A stretch of 64,000 nucleotides of DNA from Umezawaea sp049997955 (GCA_049997955.1 JAEBDY010000016.1:62001-126000), one strand, 5' to 3'; shown: positions 17,144 through 25,943, counted from the stretch's first letter. Notes: generated by a model not told the origin, from the letters alone. Numbers and translations are program-made.

Positions 17144-17170
17144 CCGCTGCGGGTGGCGGGAGCGGCGGCG

Positions 17171-17320
17171 TCAGGAGCGGAAGGGGTTGAGGTCCTTCAG
17201 CGTGTCGAGGAGGGGGCCGAGCCAGCCGATGGCCGCTTCCCGGAGTGCGGGCACGAAGATGACCAGCGCGATCAGCATCGCCACGTACGGTGCCACACCG
17301 CCCTTGCGCTTCGACGCCAC
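17171..17320 (-). CDS. Small single-helix membrane protein
   Basis: A 49-residue protein from GTG 17320 (GGGGGTGA upstream; GTG 17326 also possible). Lysine/arginine-rich start, one transmembrane helix (APYVAMLIALVIFVPAL) and an amphipathic end (LLDTLKDLNPFRS). No family recognised. It lies between the ROK and LysE genes on the reverse strand. Confidence 0.5.
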   Translation of the reverse strand: MASKRKGGVAPYVAMLIALVIFVPALREAAIGWLGPLLDTLKDLNPFRS

Positions 17321-17378
17321 GCTCACCCCCGGGATTCGTCGCCGTGGCCAGCATGGCACGAACACCGTGGAGTTGTGG

Positions 17379-17972
17379 TCAGCCCAGCGCGAGTGACACG
17401 CCGATCGCGGTCATGACGGCCGCGATCGAGCCGTCCACGAACCGCCACGCGCGGGGGCGGGACAGGATCGGCGCGAGCCTGCCGGCACCCAGGCCCAGGG
17501 CGGTGAACCACACGACGCTCGCCGCCGTCGCGCCCGCGCCGAACAGCCAGCGGTTCGGGTCCTCGTGGGCCACCGCTCCCATCAGCAGGACCGTGTCGAG
17601 GTACACGTGCGGGTTGAGGAACGTGATCGCCAGGCAGGCCAGCAGGGTCGCGCGCAGCGTGGCGGGCGGGAGGTCCAGCGGGGTGAGGGCGTTGGGGCGG
17701 AACGCCCGACGGGCCGCCAGGAGGGCGTAGCCGAAGAGGAACGCCGCACCGCCCCAGCGCACGACCGCCATCGCGCCGGGCACGCTCGTCAGGACGGCGC
17801 CGAGCCCGGCGATGCCCGCGGCCACCAGGGCCGCGTCGGCCACCACGCAGGTGACCACGACCGGCAGCACGTGTTCGCGCCGCAGGCCTTGGCGCAGGAC
17901 GAACGCGTTCTGCGCTCCGATGGCGACGATGAGCGCGAAGCAGAAGCCGAAACCGGCGAGAACGGAACCCAT
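17379..17972 (-). CDS. LysE/ArgO-family amino-acid exporter
   Basis: A 197-residue membrane protein with about six helices, matching LysE/ArgO basic amino-acid exporters. The N-terminal GAQNAFVLRQGLRREHVL motif and the central FLNPHVYLDTVLLMG motif are family signatures. ATG 17972 gives the standard length, though no ribosome-binding site is visible. It is divergent from a LysG/ArgP-type LysR gene, the classic exporter-regulator pair: the regulator senses intracellular lysine or arginine and activates the exporter. Probable substrate: L-lysine and/or L-arginine. Confidence 0.9.
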   Translation of the reverse strand: MGSVLAGFGFCFALIVAIGAQNAFVLRQGLRREHVLPVVVTCVVADAALVAAGIAGLGAVLTSVPGAMAVVRWGGAAFLFGYALLAARRAFRPNALTPLDLPPATLRATLLACLAITFLNPHVYLDTVLLMGAVAHEDPNRWLFGAGATAASVVWFTALGLGAGRLAPILSRPRAWRFVDGSIAAVMTAIGVSLALG

Positions 17973-18030
17973 GCCGGTGACGCTAGGAGGACCGGCTGCC
18001 ACACTCCAGCTAAAGTTCCTTCAGCACCGT

Positions 18031-18036
18031 TAGAAT
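18031..18036 (+). promoter_or_regulatory. -10 element of a probable leaderless lysR transcript
   Basis: TAGAAT lies 5 bases before ATG 18042 of the LysR gene, so transcription would begin at or next to the start codon. There is no Shine-Dalgarno sequence there. This agrees with a leaderless mRNA, which is frequent in actinomycetes. Confidence 0.4.
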
Positions 18037-18041
18037 CGCTC

Positions 18042-18929
18042 ATGTTCCTCGATCCGGTGCAGCTCGCCACGTTCCAGGCCGTCGTGGACCACGGCAGCTT
18101 CGACGCCGCGGCACGGGTGCTGCACGTGACGCCGTCCGCGGTGAGCCAGCGCATCAAGGCGTTGGAGCAGGTCGTCGGCCAGGTGCTGGTGCGGCGCACG
18201 CGGCCGTGCGAACCGACCGCCGCGGGCAGGCCGCTGGTGCGGCTCGGCGGACAGGTCGCGCTGCTCGAACGCGAAGCGCTAGCCGACGCCCGCGGCGCGC
18301 TGAGCGGCCAGGCCCGCACCCGCGTGGCCGTCGTCGTCAACGCGGACTCGCTCGCGGGCTGGTTCCTGCCGGTCCTCACCGAATTGCCCGACGTGGTGTT
18401 CGAACTGCACACCGACGACGAGGGGCACACCGCCGAACTGCTGCGCGCGGGCGCCGTGATGGCGGCGGTCACCTCGGAACGGGTCGCCGTCCAGGGCTGC
18501 CGGGTCACGCGGCTCGGCGCGATGCGCTACCTCCCGGTCGCCTCGCCCGACTGCCACGCGCGGTGGTTCGCCGACCGCGACCCCGCCGAGGCGTTCGCGG
18601 GCGCTCCGGTGATCTGCTTCAACCGCAAGGACGTCATCCAACGGCGGTTCACCCGCTCGATGACCCACCGCGACGTCGACCCGCCGACCCACTTCGTGCC
18701 CGCCGCGGGGAGCTTCACCGAGGCGATCCGACTGGGCCTCGGCTGGGGTCTGGTGCCCGAGGGCGTCGCCGTCCCCGACCTCGCCGACGGCCGCCTGGTC
18801 GACCTGGCTCCCGGCCGCCACCTCGACGTGCCGCTGTACTGGCAGTGCTGGCGGCTGGAGTCGACGGTGCTGTCGGCGCTGACCGCGGCGGTCCGGGAAG
18901 CCGCCGGGGCCGCCCTGCGCCGAACGTGA
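18042..18929 (+). CDS. LysR-family regulator, ArgP/LysG type
   Basis: A 295-residue LysR-type activator. The N-terminal HTH reads LDPVQLATFQAVVDHGSFDAAARVLHVTPSAVSQRIKALE, followed by VRRTRPCEPTAAG, the ArgP/LysG subgroup pattern. The effector domain has FNRKDVIQRRF and GLGWGLVPE, also seen in that subgroup. The 69-base divergent intergenic region contains CTAAAGTTCCTTCAG, a possible T-N11-A-like site. Expected to activate the adjacent LysE exporter in response to basic amino acids. Confidence 0.88.
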   Translation: MFLDPVQLATFQAVVDHGSFDAAARVLHVTPSAVSQRIKALEQVVGQVLVRRTRPCEPTAAGRPLVRLGGQVALLEREALADARGALSGQARTRVAVVVNADSLAGWFLPVLTELPDVVFELHTDDEGHTAELLRAGAVMAAVTSERVAVQGCRVTRLGAMRYLPVASPDCHARWFADRDPAEAFAGAPVICFNRKDVIQRRFTRSMTHRDVDPPTHFVPAAGSFTEAIRLGLGWGLVPEGVAVPDLADGRLVDLAPGRHLDVPLYWQCWRLESTVLSALTAAVREAAGAALRRT

Positions 18930-18977
18930 TCGAACTGCTCGCACGACCGCGGATCGCACGTGATCGAGTGCTGCGCT

Positions 18978-20555
18978 TCAGGGCGCGACGCCCTGCGGGC
19001 GACCGTCGCGGAGGCCGTCGTAGAACCCGGCGAGGACGTCGTTGTCCTCGTACCCCAAGGGGGTCGAGGCGATCTCCGCCTCGGAGAAGAACCGCACGCG
19101 GCTGCCCTCGGTCAACACGATCGTCGAGACGTCGACGTCGACGCGCGCCCAGTACGTGTGCTCGTACCCGTAGCCGCGCTGCCGCGAGGTGAGGTGCCGC
19201 AACCGGTTCGGGGTGAGCAGGAGCCCCATCTCCTCGCGCATCTCGCGGACGGCGCACTCCGACGGCCGCTCCCCCGGTTCCAGGTGTCCGCCGGGCAGGC
19301 ACCACGTGTTCGGGTACGGGATCGCCGGATCGTCGTCGCGGAGCTGGAGCAGGACCTCCGCCCGGTCGTTGAGCAGGATGACCTGCACCCCGGCCTGCCC
19401 GACAACCGGTGCCGCGTCGCGGAACCGGCGGGTGGTGGAGGCGATGGCGGCGGTCAGCAGCGCCAGGCCGCTCAGCGCCCACGGCACCGCGCCGACACCG
19501 GCCGCGCGGGTGAGGAGGCCGATCAGCGGGGAGGCGATCAGCGGGCCCGCCAGGGCGGCGGCGAACACGAGCGTCGCACCGCGTCCGGTCGGCACCCGTG
19601 CGGCGTGCCAGGCGATGGCCGCGGGGAACACCGGTGCGAGCGCCAGTCCGGTGAGGCCGTAGGCCACCACCGCCAGCGGCGCGTACGCCGTGAGGACCGC
19701 CGCGGCGGCACCGGCGATCGAGCACGCGACGACCAGGGCGCCGGGGTCGTGCCGCAGGAGCAGCGGTGCCGCGCCGAGTCGACCGGCGGCGAGGCCCAGC
19801 CAGAACACCGCGACGGCGCCGGACGCCTGGCCGTCGGTCAGGGACGTGGTCGCGACCAGGTGCGTCGTCGCCCACCCCGCGGTCGACGCCTCCACCGCGA
19901 CGTAGCAGAACAGCACCAGCGCCAGCGCGGGCACGACGGCCCTCGACCGCGTCCGGGGCGACGGGGTGACCGTCCCGGCGGGCGAGGGCGCGAGCCGGAG
20001 CCCCGCGGTGAGGCACAGCAGGGCCACCGCCACGACGGCACAGCCCCAGTACGGCACCCGCAGGTCCGTCGGTGCCCACCCGACCACCACGGGGGTGACG
20101 ACCGCGCCCAGGCCGAAGGCCGCGCTGAGGGCGGTCAGGACCGCGCCGCCGCGCGAGCCGAACGACGTGGCGATGGTCAGGTTGAGGACGATGTCCACCG
20201 CGCCGAAACCCGTGCCCGCGACCAGGAGGCAGACCCCGGCCGCCACGCCCCCGGACACCAGGGGCAGTGCGACGGCCCCGACCGCCATCAGCGCCGCGCC
20301 CGCGGTGAGCAGGGGCGCGGAGGCCTGTCGGCGACGACGCACGAGGCCCGCGGCGACGACGCCCAACGCCGATCCGGCCGAGAACGCGGCCAGCAGCCAG
20401 GCGCCCTGGGACGTCTCCAGGCCGAACCCGGTTCGCAGCCGGGGCGTGGTCGGTCCGACGACGCTGGCGAACGCTCCCAGCGCCAGGAACCCCACCGCCC
20501 CGGTGATCATCAGCCGCACCCGTGACGACGGACTTGAATCGGCATATGTCCGCAT
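18978..20555 (-). CDS. MFS transporter fused to a C-terminal NUDIX hydrolase
   Basis: A single 525-residue frame. Residues 14-375 form about 11-12 transmembrane helices of a major-facilitator protein (GFGAVDIVLNLTIATSFGSRGG, related to the drug/sugar transporter subgroup). A linker of only about 12 residues leads to a complete NUDIX domain at about 388-520. Its box follows Gx5Ex7RExxEExG: G423, E429, R437-E438, E441-E442, G444. No stop, frameshift or internal ribosome-binding site separates the halves. NUDIX enzymes hydrolyse nucleoside diphosphates linked to another group. It diverges from a DeoR regulator at 60 bases. Confidence 0.85.
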   Translation of the reverse strand: MRTYADSSPSSRVRLMITGAVGFLALGAFASVVGPTTPRLRTGFGLETSQGAWLLAAFSAGSALGVVAAGLVRRRRQASAPLLTAGAALMAVGAVALPLVSGGVAAGVCLLVAGTGFGAVDIVLNLTIATSFGSRGGAVLTALSAAFGLGAVVTPVVVGWAPTDLRVPYWGCAVVAVALLCLTAGLRLAPSPAGTVTPSPRTRSRAVVPALALVLFCYVAVEASTAGWATTHLVATTSLTDGQASGAVAVFWLGLAAGRLGAAPLLLRHDPGALVVACSIAGAAAAVLTAYAPLAVVAYGLTGLALAPVFPAAIAWHAARVPTGRGATLVFAAALAGPLIASPLIGLLTRAAGVGAVPWALSGLALLTAAIASTTRRFRDAAPVVGQAGVQVILLNDRAEVLLQLRDDDPAIPYPNTWCLPGGHLEPGERPSECAVREMREEMGLLLTPNRLRHLTSRQRGYGYEHTYWARVDVDVSTIVLTEGSRVRFFSEAEIASTPLGYEDNDVLAGFYDGLRDGRPQGVAP

Positions 20556-20615
20556 GGATCAGCACACAATCATGCATACTTCGGCAGAGTCAAGGACAAA
20601 CCGGCAGGAGGACGT
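20556..20615. promoter_or_regulatory. Divergent promoter region, MFS-NUDIX / DeoR
   Basis: 60 bases separate the two divergent starts. The bases GCATGGAT and AATCATGC form an imperfect inverted repeat (7 of 8) around 20552-20575, partly inside the transporter start, and AGGAGG at 20606-20611 serves the DeoR gene. DeoR-family regulators usually act on such shared regions. Confidence 0.35.
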
Positions 20616-21389
20616 GTGGTGCAGGCTTTCGCACAGGAACGTCAGGCGCGGATTCTGGACGAGCTGCGGCAGCACGGACGGGTGGAGGTCACCGCGCTGG
20701 CCGTCCTGCTGGACGTCTCCGAGGACACGGTGCGCAGGGACCTGCGAGCCCTGTCCACGGCGGGCCACCTGCACAAGACCCACGGTGGCGCGGTGCTGCT
20801 CGACACCGCCAGGATGGGCTGGACGACCAGGGCCGACGTGGCCGCCGCGGCGAAGAGGGCCATCGCGGAGGCGGCGGTGTCGGTGGTGCGGCCGGGTGAC
20901 GTGCTGATGCTGGACGGCGGGTCGACGGTGCTGGCGTTCGCCACGGCGTTGGAGATCCGTCCGTTGACGGTGGTGACGAACTCGCTCGACCTCGCACGGG
21001 TCTTCGACGCCGACCCGGAGGTCGACCTCGTGCTCACCGGGGGGCAGTGGGACCGCGACTCGCGCATCCTCACGGGCTCGGCGGCGGTGCGGTCCACCGG
21101 CCGCTACCGCGCCGACTGGGCGATCCTCGGCGCGTGCGCCCTGCACCCCGACGTGGGAGCCACGTCGGTGAGCGCCGCCGACGCCGACGTCAAGACCGCC
21201 ATGGCGGAGGCTTCCCGGCGTACCGCGGTCCTCGCCGACGTCACCAAGCACGGCCACGTCGAACCGCACCTCGTGCTGCCGCCCGACCGGATCGACCTGG
21301 TCGTCACCGACGACGCCGAGGCGTCCGGCCAGTGGCTGGAACGGCACGTGGAGGTGGTGACGGCGCCCGCCCCGGATCGGCAGGGGTGA
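20616..21389 (+). CDS. DeoR/GlpR-family transcriptional regulator
   Basis: 257 residues from GTG 20616 (AGGAGG 4 bases upstream; GTG 20619 equally possible). N-terminal DeoR HTH: RQARILDELRQHGRVEVTALAVLLDVSEDTVRRDL, then HKTHGGAVL. The C-terminal sensor is a sugar-phosphate-isomerase-like fold with MLDGGSTVLAFA (phosphate-binding DGGST), VVTNSLDLA, LTGGQWD and the ADVTKHGH end motif. These proteins sense phosphorylated sugars. Divergence from the MFS-NUDIX gene suggests it controls uptake and processing of a sugar, nucleoside or nucleotide-sugar compound. Confidence 0.88.
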   Translation: MVQAFAQERQARILDELRQHGRVEVTALAVLLDVSEDTVRRDLRALSTAGHLHKTHGGAVLLDTARMGWTTRADVAAAAKRAIAEAAVSVVRPGDVLMLDGGSTVLAFATALEIRPLTVVTNSLDLARVFDADPEVDLVLTGGQWDRDSRILTGSAAVRSTGRYRADWAILGACALHPDVGATSVSAADADVKTAMAEASRRTAVLADVTKHGHVEPHLVLPPDRIDLVVTDDAEASGQWLERHVEVVTAPAPDRQG

Positions 21390-21399
21390 GCGCCCCCGT

Positions 21400-22029
21400 T
21401 CACCCCAGCACCGCGGAACGCCCACCGAACGGGATCCGACCCGCCCCGCCCAGCACGATCTCGGTGTCCGTCCCCGGCAGCGGCTCGCCGACCAGCGCTT
21501 CCACCGTCGCCGCGGCCATCCGCAGCGCGGGCGCGGCGGGCGGCTCGTCGGTGATGTCGAGCTGGTGCACGGCCAGCTCGACCGCCCAGGTGGCGAGGAA
21601 GTCGCCGCTGCCGAGCACGTGGCCCTGGAACCGCACCGCGGTGTCGCCGAGCCGCGACGCCGCCAGCGCCACCCCCTCCAGGGTCGGGCGCAGGTGCCCG
21701 AGCACGCCGCTCGGCCTGCGGTAGGCGGCGCTGAGCCTGCGAGCGAACACCAGCCCGTCGAGGCCCTCGGCATCCGGGTCCGTGCTCGGGGGTGCCGACC
21801 GCCAGTAGTCGGCCGCGTCGGTCGTGGGCGCCGCGCCGGTGGTGTGCAGCATCCCGAGCAGCATCTCCTGGAGTCCCAGGTGGACGTGCACGAGGACGTC
21901 GCCCACCACCCACCCGTGGCACCGGCTGCGGTCGAGCACGCGCTCGTCGGTCATCGGGTCGCAGGCCCGACCGAACGAGTCCAGTCCCGCCAGGAACGCC
22001 GTCAGCCCGTCACCGTGGTCCACCCGCAT
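21400..22029 (-). CDS. Mycothiol-dependent maleylpyruvate isomerase-like (DinB-fold) enzyme
   Basis: A 209-residue protein of the MDMPI/DinB-like metal-binding superfamily found in mycothiol-producing actinobacteria. The N-terminal helix has RCHGWVVGDVLVHVHLGLQEML (W-xxx-DvxxHl motif with a metal-ligand His), and a later WAVELAVHQLDI supplies further ligands. ATG 22029 follows a GGTGGGG purine run. It is convergent with the DeoR gene at a 10-base gap. Probable mycothiol S-transferase or isomerase; substrate unknown. Confidence 0.75.
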   Translation of the reverse strand: MRVDHGDGLTAFLAGLDSFGRACDPMTDERVLDRSRCHGWVVGDVLVHVHLGLQEMLLGMLHTTGAAPTTDAADYWRSAPPSTDPDAEGLDGLVFARRLSAAYRRPSGVLGHLRPTLEGVALAASRLGDTAVRFQGHVLGSGDFLATWAVELAVHQLDITDEPPAAPALRMAAATVEALVGEPLPGTDTEIVLGGAGRIPFGGRSAVLG

Positions 22030-22162
22030 CACCCCACCCTGCCACGGGCCCGCTTGAGGATCACGCCACGACGGTGGTGATCGGACCCGCACGTTTGTCG
22101 GCCGCACGCGGGGGAATCCCGGTGCGCCGGGTATTCCGCCCGACCGGACCCGAGGAGCGGAC

Positions 22163-22390
22163 GTGGTCGAAGAAGCACGGGACGTCGACACGGCGGGCAT
22201 GGAAGAGCAGCTCGCCCGGTCCAAGCAGTTGATCGACGAGGCCAAGGTGACCGCGGCCGAACTGGCCGAGACCAATCCCGACCCGTACAAGACCGAGGCC
22301 GAGCACGACGAGGCCTCGGGGTTCGAAACCGGTGGGGACACCCCGGAAAGCGAATCGCCCGGTGCCACGCGGGCGACTCCCGGAAGCTGA
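22163..22390 (+). CDS. Small acidic hypothetical protein
   Basis: 75 residues from GTG 22163, with GAGGAG five bases upstream. Strongly acidic and hydrophilic, probably helical at first (MEEQLARSKQLIDEAKVTAAELAE), then a disordered Glu/Ser/Gly/Pro-rich tail. No membrane segment or cysteine. The good ribosome-binding site and coding-like composition support a real gene; no family or function recognised. Confidence 0.55.
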   Translation: MVEEARDVDTAGMEEQLARSKQLIDEAKVTAAELAETNPDPYKTEAEHDEASGFETGGDTPESESPGATRATPGS

Positions 22391-22484
22391 TCCCCCGCAC
22401 CACGGCCCGACCACCGCGACCCGATCGCCGAGTTCGTTGCTGCGCCGAGGATTCCGCTCAGCCCGACACGGGTATTCCAGGGAC

Positions 22485-22928
22485 ATGACGAAGGTCGATC
22501 TCGAAATCCCGAGTTCACCCGAAAAGGTGTTCGCCGTGCTCTCCGACGGCTGGTCCTACGCGGGTTGGGTGGTCGGGGCGACGCACATCCGCGACGTGGA
22601 CCACCTCTGGCCCGAAGTGGGGACGCGCATCCACCACAGCGTCGGGGCGTGGCCGCTGCAGATCGAGGACGAGACCGTCGTCCAGGCCGTCGACCACGGG
22701 AAGTCGTTGGAGCTGCACGCGAAGCTGTGGCCCGTCGGCACCGCCTGGATCCGGTTCGAACTGGTCCCCACGACGAGCGGCGGGACCAGGGTCACCATGA
22801 CGGAGAAGGCCGTCAAGGGACCCGGTTCCCTGATGCCGGAACCCGTCCAGGCGGTCTTCCTGGTCCCGCGCAACAGGGAAACCCTGAACCGCCTGTCCGA
22901 CCTGGTCCTGCGCGGCGATCACCGGTAG
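22485..22928 (+). CDS. SRPBCC/START-like protein
   Basis: A 147-residue SRPBCC-fold protein: IPSSPEKVFAVLSDGWSYAGWVVG, HIRDVD.LWPEVGTRIHHSVG, GTAWIRFELVPTTSGGTRVTM, and a C-terminal helix RNRETLNRLSDLV. Such helix-grip proteins bind hydrophobic ligands. ATG 22485 gives a full domain. The 3' end overlaps the convergent flavoenzyme gene by 10 bases. Confidence 0.85.
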   Translation: MTKVDLEIPSSPEKVFAVLSDGWSYAGWVVGATHIRDVDHLWPEVGTRIHHSVGAWPLQIEDETVVQAVDHGKSLELHAKLWPVGTAWIRFELVPTTSGGTRVTMTEKAVKGPGSLMPEPVQAVFLVPRNRETLNRLSDLVLRGDHR

Positions 22929-24505
22929 ACCGCGCGCAGCGCCGCTCCCACCACCGCCCGGTACGCGCCGCCCGCACGGCTGTGCCGGGCGATTGCCGCG
23001 CGCGCCGCGTTCGCACCGCACGCACCGTGCACTCCCCCGCCGGGATGGGCGGACGCGCTCGCCAGGAACAACCTGTCGATCGGCGTGTCGGCACGGGACA
23101 GTCCCGGCGTCGGCCGGAACACCAACTGCTGGTGGATGCCCGCCGTCCCCGCGTTGATCGCGCCACCGACCACGCTGCGGTTCCGCGCCTCCAGGTCGCC
23201 CGGTCCGCTCACCGAGCGGGCGATCACCAGGTCGCGGAAGCCAGGGGCGTGCTTCTCCACCACCTGCTCGATGCGATCCGCTCGCCGCCGCAATCGGTCG
23301 GCGGACCACACCTCCCCGCGTGGCACGTGCGTGTAGGCCCAGACCGATTCGGTGCCCGCGGGCGACCGGGTCGGGTCGGAGGTGGTCATCTGCCCGAGCA
23401 GCAGGAACGGGTTCCGCGGCAGCCTCCGGCACGCCAGGTCGTTCGCGAAGTCCGCCAAGCCGTCCAGGTCGGAGCCGAGGTGGATCGTCCCGGCTCGTCG
23501 CGCGTCCTCCGAGAGCCACGGGATCGGCCCGGACAACGCCCAGTCGACCTTGATCGTCGCGTCGTCCCACTCGAACCGGTCCAGGTCCTCCAGCAGCCGC
23601 GCGGGCAGGTGGTCCGGCCCCACGAGGTCCAGGTACAGGGCGGGAGCGGGCACGTCGGTCAGCACCGCACGGCGCGCCCGCACGAGTTCGCCGTCCGCGT
23701 CGCGCACGCCCAACGCCCGGCCGTCCGCCACGATCACCTGCCGCACGGGCCTGCCGCACTCCACCCGGCCGCCGAGGGCGACGAGCCTGCGCACGAGGGC
23801 CGCGACCAGTTCGCCTGCGCCGCCCTGGGGCACGGGAAAGCCGACCTCCTGGCCGAGCATCGCCAGCAGCCAGCCGAAAACAGCCCCGCCCGCCTGGTCC
23901 GGCCCGAGGTCGGTGTGCAGCGCGTTGCCCGCCAGCAGGATCTTCGCGCCCTCGCCGCGGAACCGCTCGTCGCCGAACGAGCGCACCGGCTGCGTCGCCA
24001 TCCGCGCGAACCTCAGCGCGTCGGACGCGCCCAGCTCGCGCAGCAGACGAGCGCCCGACCGGACCGGCGGGAACGGTTGGAGCAGCGCGCCCAGCAGGTC
24101 GTCGCGGACGCGCTGCCACGTCCGGTACTCCGCCAGCCACGCGTCGGCGTCCCGCCCGTCGAACGCACCGACCGACTCGGCGGTCCGCTCGGGATCCCTG
24201 GAGAGCAGCGCGGAGCGGCCGTCCGGGAACACGTGGGCCAGCACCTCGGGGGCGTGCACCCAGGTCAGGCCGTGGTCGGTCAACCCGAGGCCGCCCAGCA
24301 CCGGCGAGGCCACGCCGAGCGGGTAGAACGCGCTGAACAGGTCGTTGCGGAACCCCGGCGCGGTGATCTCCGCGGTCCGCACGGCTCCGCCCGGCGTGTC
24401 CGCGGCCTCCAGGACGAGGACGCTCCAGCCTTCGTCGGCGAGCAGGTTGGCCGCCACGAGCCCGTTCGGTCCCGTTCCCACGACGACCGCGTCGTACTCG
24501 TTCAC
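22919..24505 (-). CDS. FAD-dependent oxidoreductase, phytoene-desaturase/PYROXD2-like
   Basis: 528 residues from GTG 24505 (GGGAGG upstream). The N-terminal Rossmann motif VVVGTGPNGLVAANLLADEGWSVLVLEA and GGAVRTAEIT are typical of CrtI/PYROXD2-like flavoenzymes. A C-terminal LASASAHPGGGVHGACGANAARAA closes the FAD site. It has no neighbouring carotenoid genes, so it is probably not a carotenoid enzyme; the PYROXD2-like group has unknown substrates. The SDR gene at 24662-25489 lies 156 bases upstream on the same strand. Confidence 0.87.
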   Translation of the reverse strand: MNEYDAVVVGTGPNGLVAANLLADEGWSVLVLEAADTPGGAVRTAEITAPGFRNDLFSAFYPLGVASPVLGGLGLTDHGLTWVHAPEVLAHVFPDGRSALLSRDPERTAESVGAFDGRDADAWLAEYRTWQRVRDDLLGALLQPFPPVRSGARLLRELGASDALRFARMATQPVRSFGDERFRGEGAKILLAGNALHTDLGPDQAGGAVFGWLLAMLGQEVGFPVPQGGAGELVAALVRRLVALGGRVECGRPVRQVIVADGRALGVRDADGELVRARRAVLTDVPAPALYLDLVGPDHLPARLLEDLDRFEWDDATIKVDWALSGPIPWLSEDARRAGTIHLGSDLDGLADFANDLACRRLPRNPFLLLGQMTTSDPTRSPAGTESVWAYTHVPRGEVWSADRLRRRADRIEQVVEKHAPGFRDLVIARSVSGPGDLEARNRSVVGGAINAGTAGIHQQLVFRPTPGLSRADTPIDRLFLASASAHPGGGVHGACGANAARAAIARHSRAGGAYRAVVGAALRAVYR

Positions 24506-24661
24506 CGCGCCTCCCTGCCTTGGTCCTGGTGCGTTGGTCCGCCGGGCCCGAGCCGCCCCGGTCCGCGCCGGAGCGGCGCGCAGCCGCCACGGTCGATCAC
24601 GGCGACGAACCGCTGAAAGGTGTTGACGACCGTCATGACAGCTGTCCGGTTCGACGGTCCA

Positions 24662-25489
24662 CTAGGGATTCCGCCACTTCTCGTCGGTGAGGCGTTCGCT
24701 CGCCTGCGGGCCCATGAGGAGCATCCCGCCGTCGACCACCCAGGAGGCCCCGGTCACGTAGCTCGCGGCGGGCGACGCGAGGAACGCCACCACGGCGGCG
24801 ACCTCGGCGGCGTGCCCTGGGCGTCCCAGCGGCACGCCGGGGCGGCGCTGGTCGCGGGGGTCCTCGTCGGTCTGGCCGGTCATCGGCGTGGAGATCTCGC
24901 CCGGTGCCACGGAGTTCACCGTGATGGCGTGCTCGGCCAGCTCCACCGCCAACACCTTCGTCAGCATGCCGAGGCCCGCCTTGGCCGCGCAGTACGGTGC
25001 GGCGCCGACGCGCGGCGCGTGCTCGTGGACGCTGGTGATGTTGACGATCCGGCCGCCCGCCCCGGCCGCGACCATGTGGCGGGCCGCGCGCTGGGAGCAC
25101 AGGAACGCACCGTCCAGGTCGACCGAGAGCACCGAGCGCCACGTCTCGAAGTCCAGGTCCAGGAACTTCTGGGAGCTTCCGGTGCCCGCGCAGTTGACCA
25201 GGACGTCGACGCCGCCGAGGTCGGCGACCAGGTCGTCGACTACCGAGGCGGCGGCAGGGAGGTCGGTGAGGTCCAGTTGTCGGACGAAGGCCCGGACACC
25301 CGCGTCGCGCACTTCGGCGGCGGTCTTCTCGGCTCCGTCCGCGTCCTGGTGGTAGGTGATGCCGACGTCCGTTCCGCCGCGCGCGAGAGCGACGGCGATG
25401 GACCGACCGATGCCGGAGTCCGAGCCGGTCACGATGGCACGCGCAGGGGTGCCTGGGCGATCGTCGGGCAGCGGGGCGGCAGTCGCCAT
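24662..25489 (-). CDS. Short-chain dehydrogenase/reductase (SDR)
   Basis: A 275-residue classical SDR. TGSDSGIGRS (TGxxxGIG cofactor motif), DVLVNCAG (NNAG-like), the catalytic Ser in NITSVHEH, YCAAK (YxxxK) at about 166-170, and a C-terminal GASWVVDGGMLL are all present. ATG 25489 follows GGAGGACCATCC. An NAD(P)-dependent oxidoreductase; substrate not deducible. Related proteins with a VxEHxPR segment are often called 3-oxoacyl-ACP reductase or glucose dehydrogenase. Confidence 0.9.
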   Translation of the reverse strand: MATAAPLPDDRPGTPARAIVTGSDSGIGRSIAVALARGGTDVGITYHQDADGAEKTAAEVRDAGVRAFVRQLDLTDLPAAASVVDDLVADLGGVDVLVNCAGTGSSQKFLDLDFETWRSVLSVDLDGAFLCSQRAARHMVAAGAGGRIVNITSVHEHAPRVGAAPYCAAKAGLGMLTKVLAVELAEHAITVNSVAPGEISTPMTGQTDEDPRDQRRPGVPLGRPGHAAEVAAVVAFLASPAASYVTGASWVVDGGMLLMGPQASERLTDEKWRNP

Positions 25490-25634
25490 GGATGGTCCTC
25501 CAGGGGCTCGGCTCCGGGGATACCCGATCGAGCCGCGCTGACACCAGTGACCGCCCGCGCTCCGCGATCCGGTCGGGCGGCATGGCCGCGGCCGTTCTAC
25601 CTTGGGGACCACGACCGAGTCAGCAGGAGTCGTC

Positions 25635-25943
25635 TTGGCAAAGCAGGAAGGGCCTCCGCCGAAGACCGAGGACGGGCACTTCGTCGTCATCTCCGGCAGG
25701 CGGTGGCGCGCCACCGACCCGGACATCCCCGAAGACGTGGGCGCGGAGTTGCGCAAGGCGCTGATGGCGGCGCGCCGGGACGTCGGCCGGGCCCTGCGCT
25801 CCGGTGACGACCCGGCGTCCGCCCGAGCGCGCGTGCAGGCGGCGAAGGTGGCGCTCGGCGAACGCGGCACTCCCTGGTGGGAGCAGACGCCCGCCCAGCG
25901 GCGACAGCGGTGGACGCGGGGCTTGCGCGAACTGGAGGCGTGA
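25635..25943 (+). CDS. Conserved actinobacterial hypothetical protein
   Basis: 102 residues starting at TTG 25635, six bases after CAGGAG. Contains GHFVVISGRRWRATDPDIPED, ARARVQAAKVALGERGTPWWE and a basic RRQRWTRG end. This pattern recurs in a small conserved actinomycete family sometimes misnamed biopolymer transporter Tol; it has no signal peptide or membrane helix. The function is unknown. CsbD follows 70 bases downstream. Confidence 0.75.
   Translation: MAKQEGPPPKTEDGHFVVISGRRWRATDPDIPEDVGAELRKALMAARRDVGRALRSGDDPASARARVQAAKVALGERGTPWWEQTPAQRRQRWTRGLRELEA

Noticed and set aside
22515..24616. Long open frames of roughly 680-690 codons on both strands over the FAD oxidoreductase
   Set aside because: Shadow frames of the flavoenzyme; only the 22919-24505 frame has dinucleotide-binding motifs.
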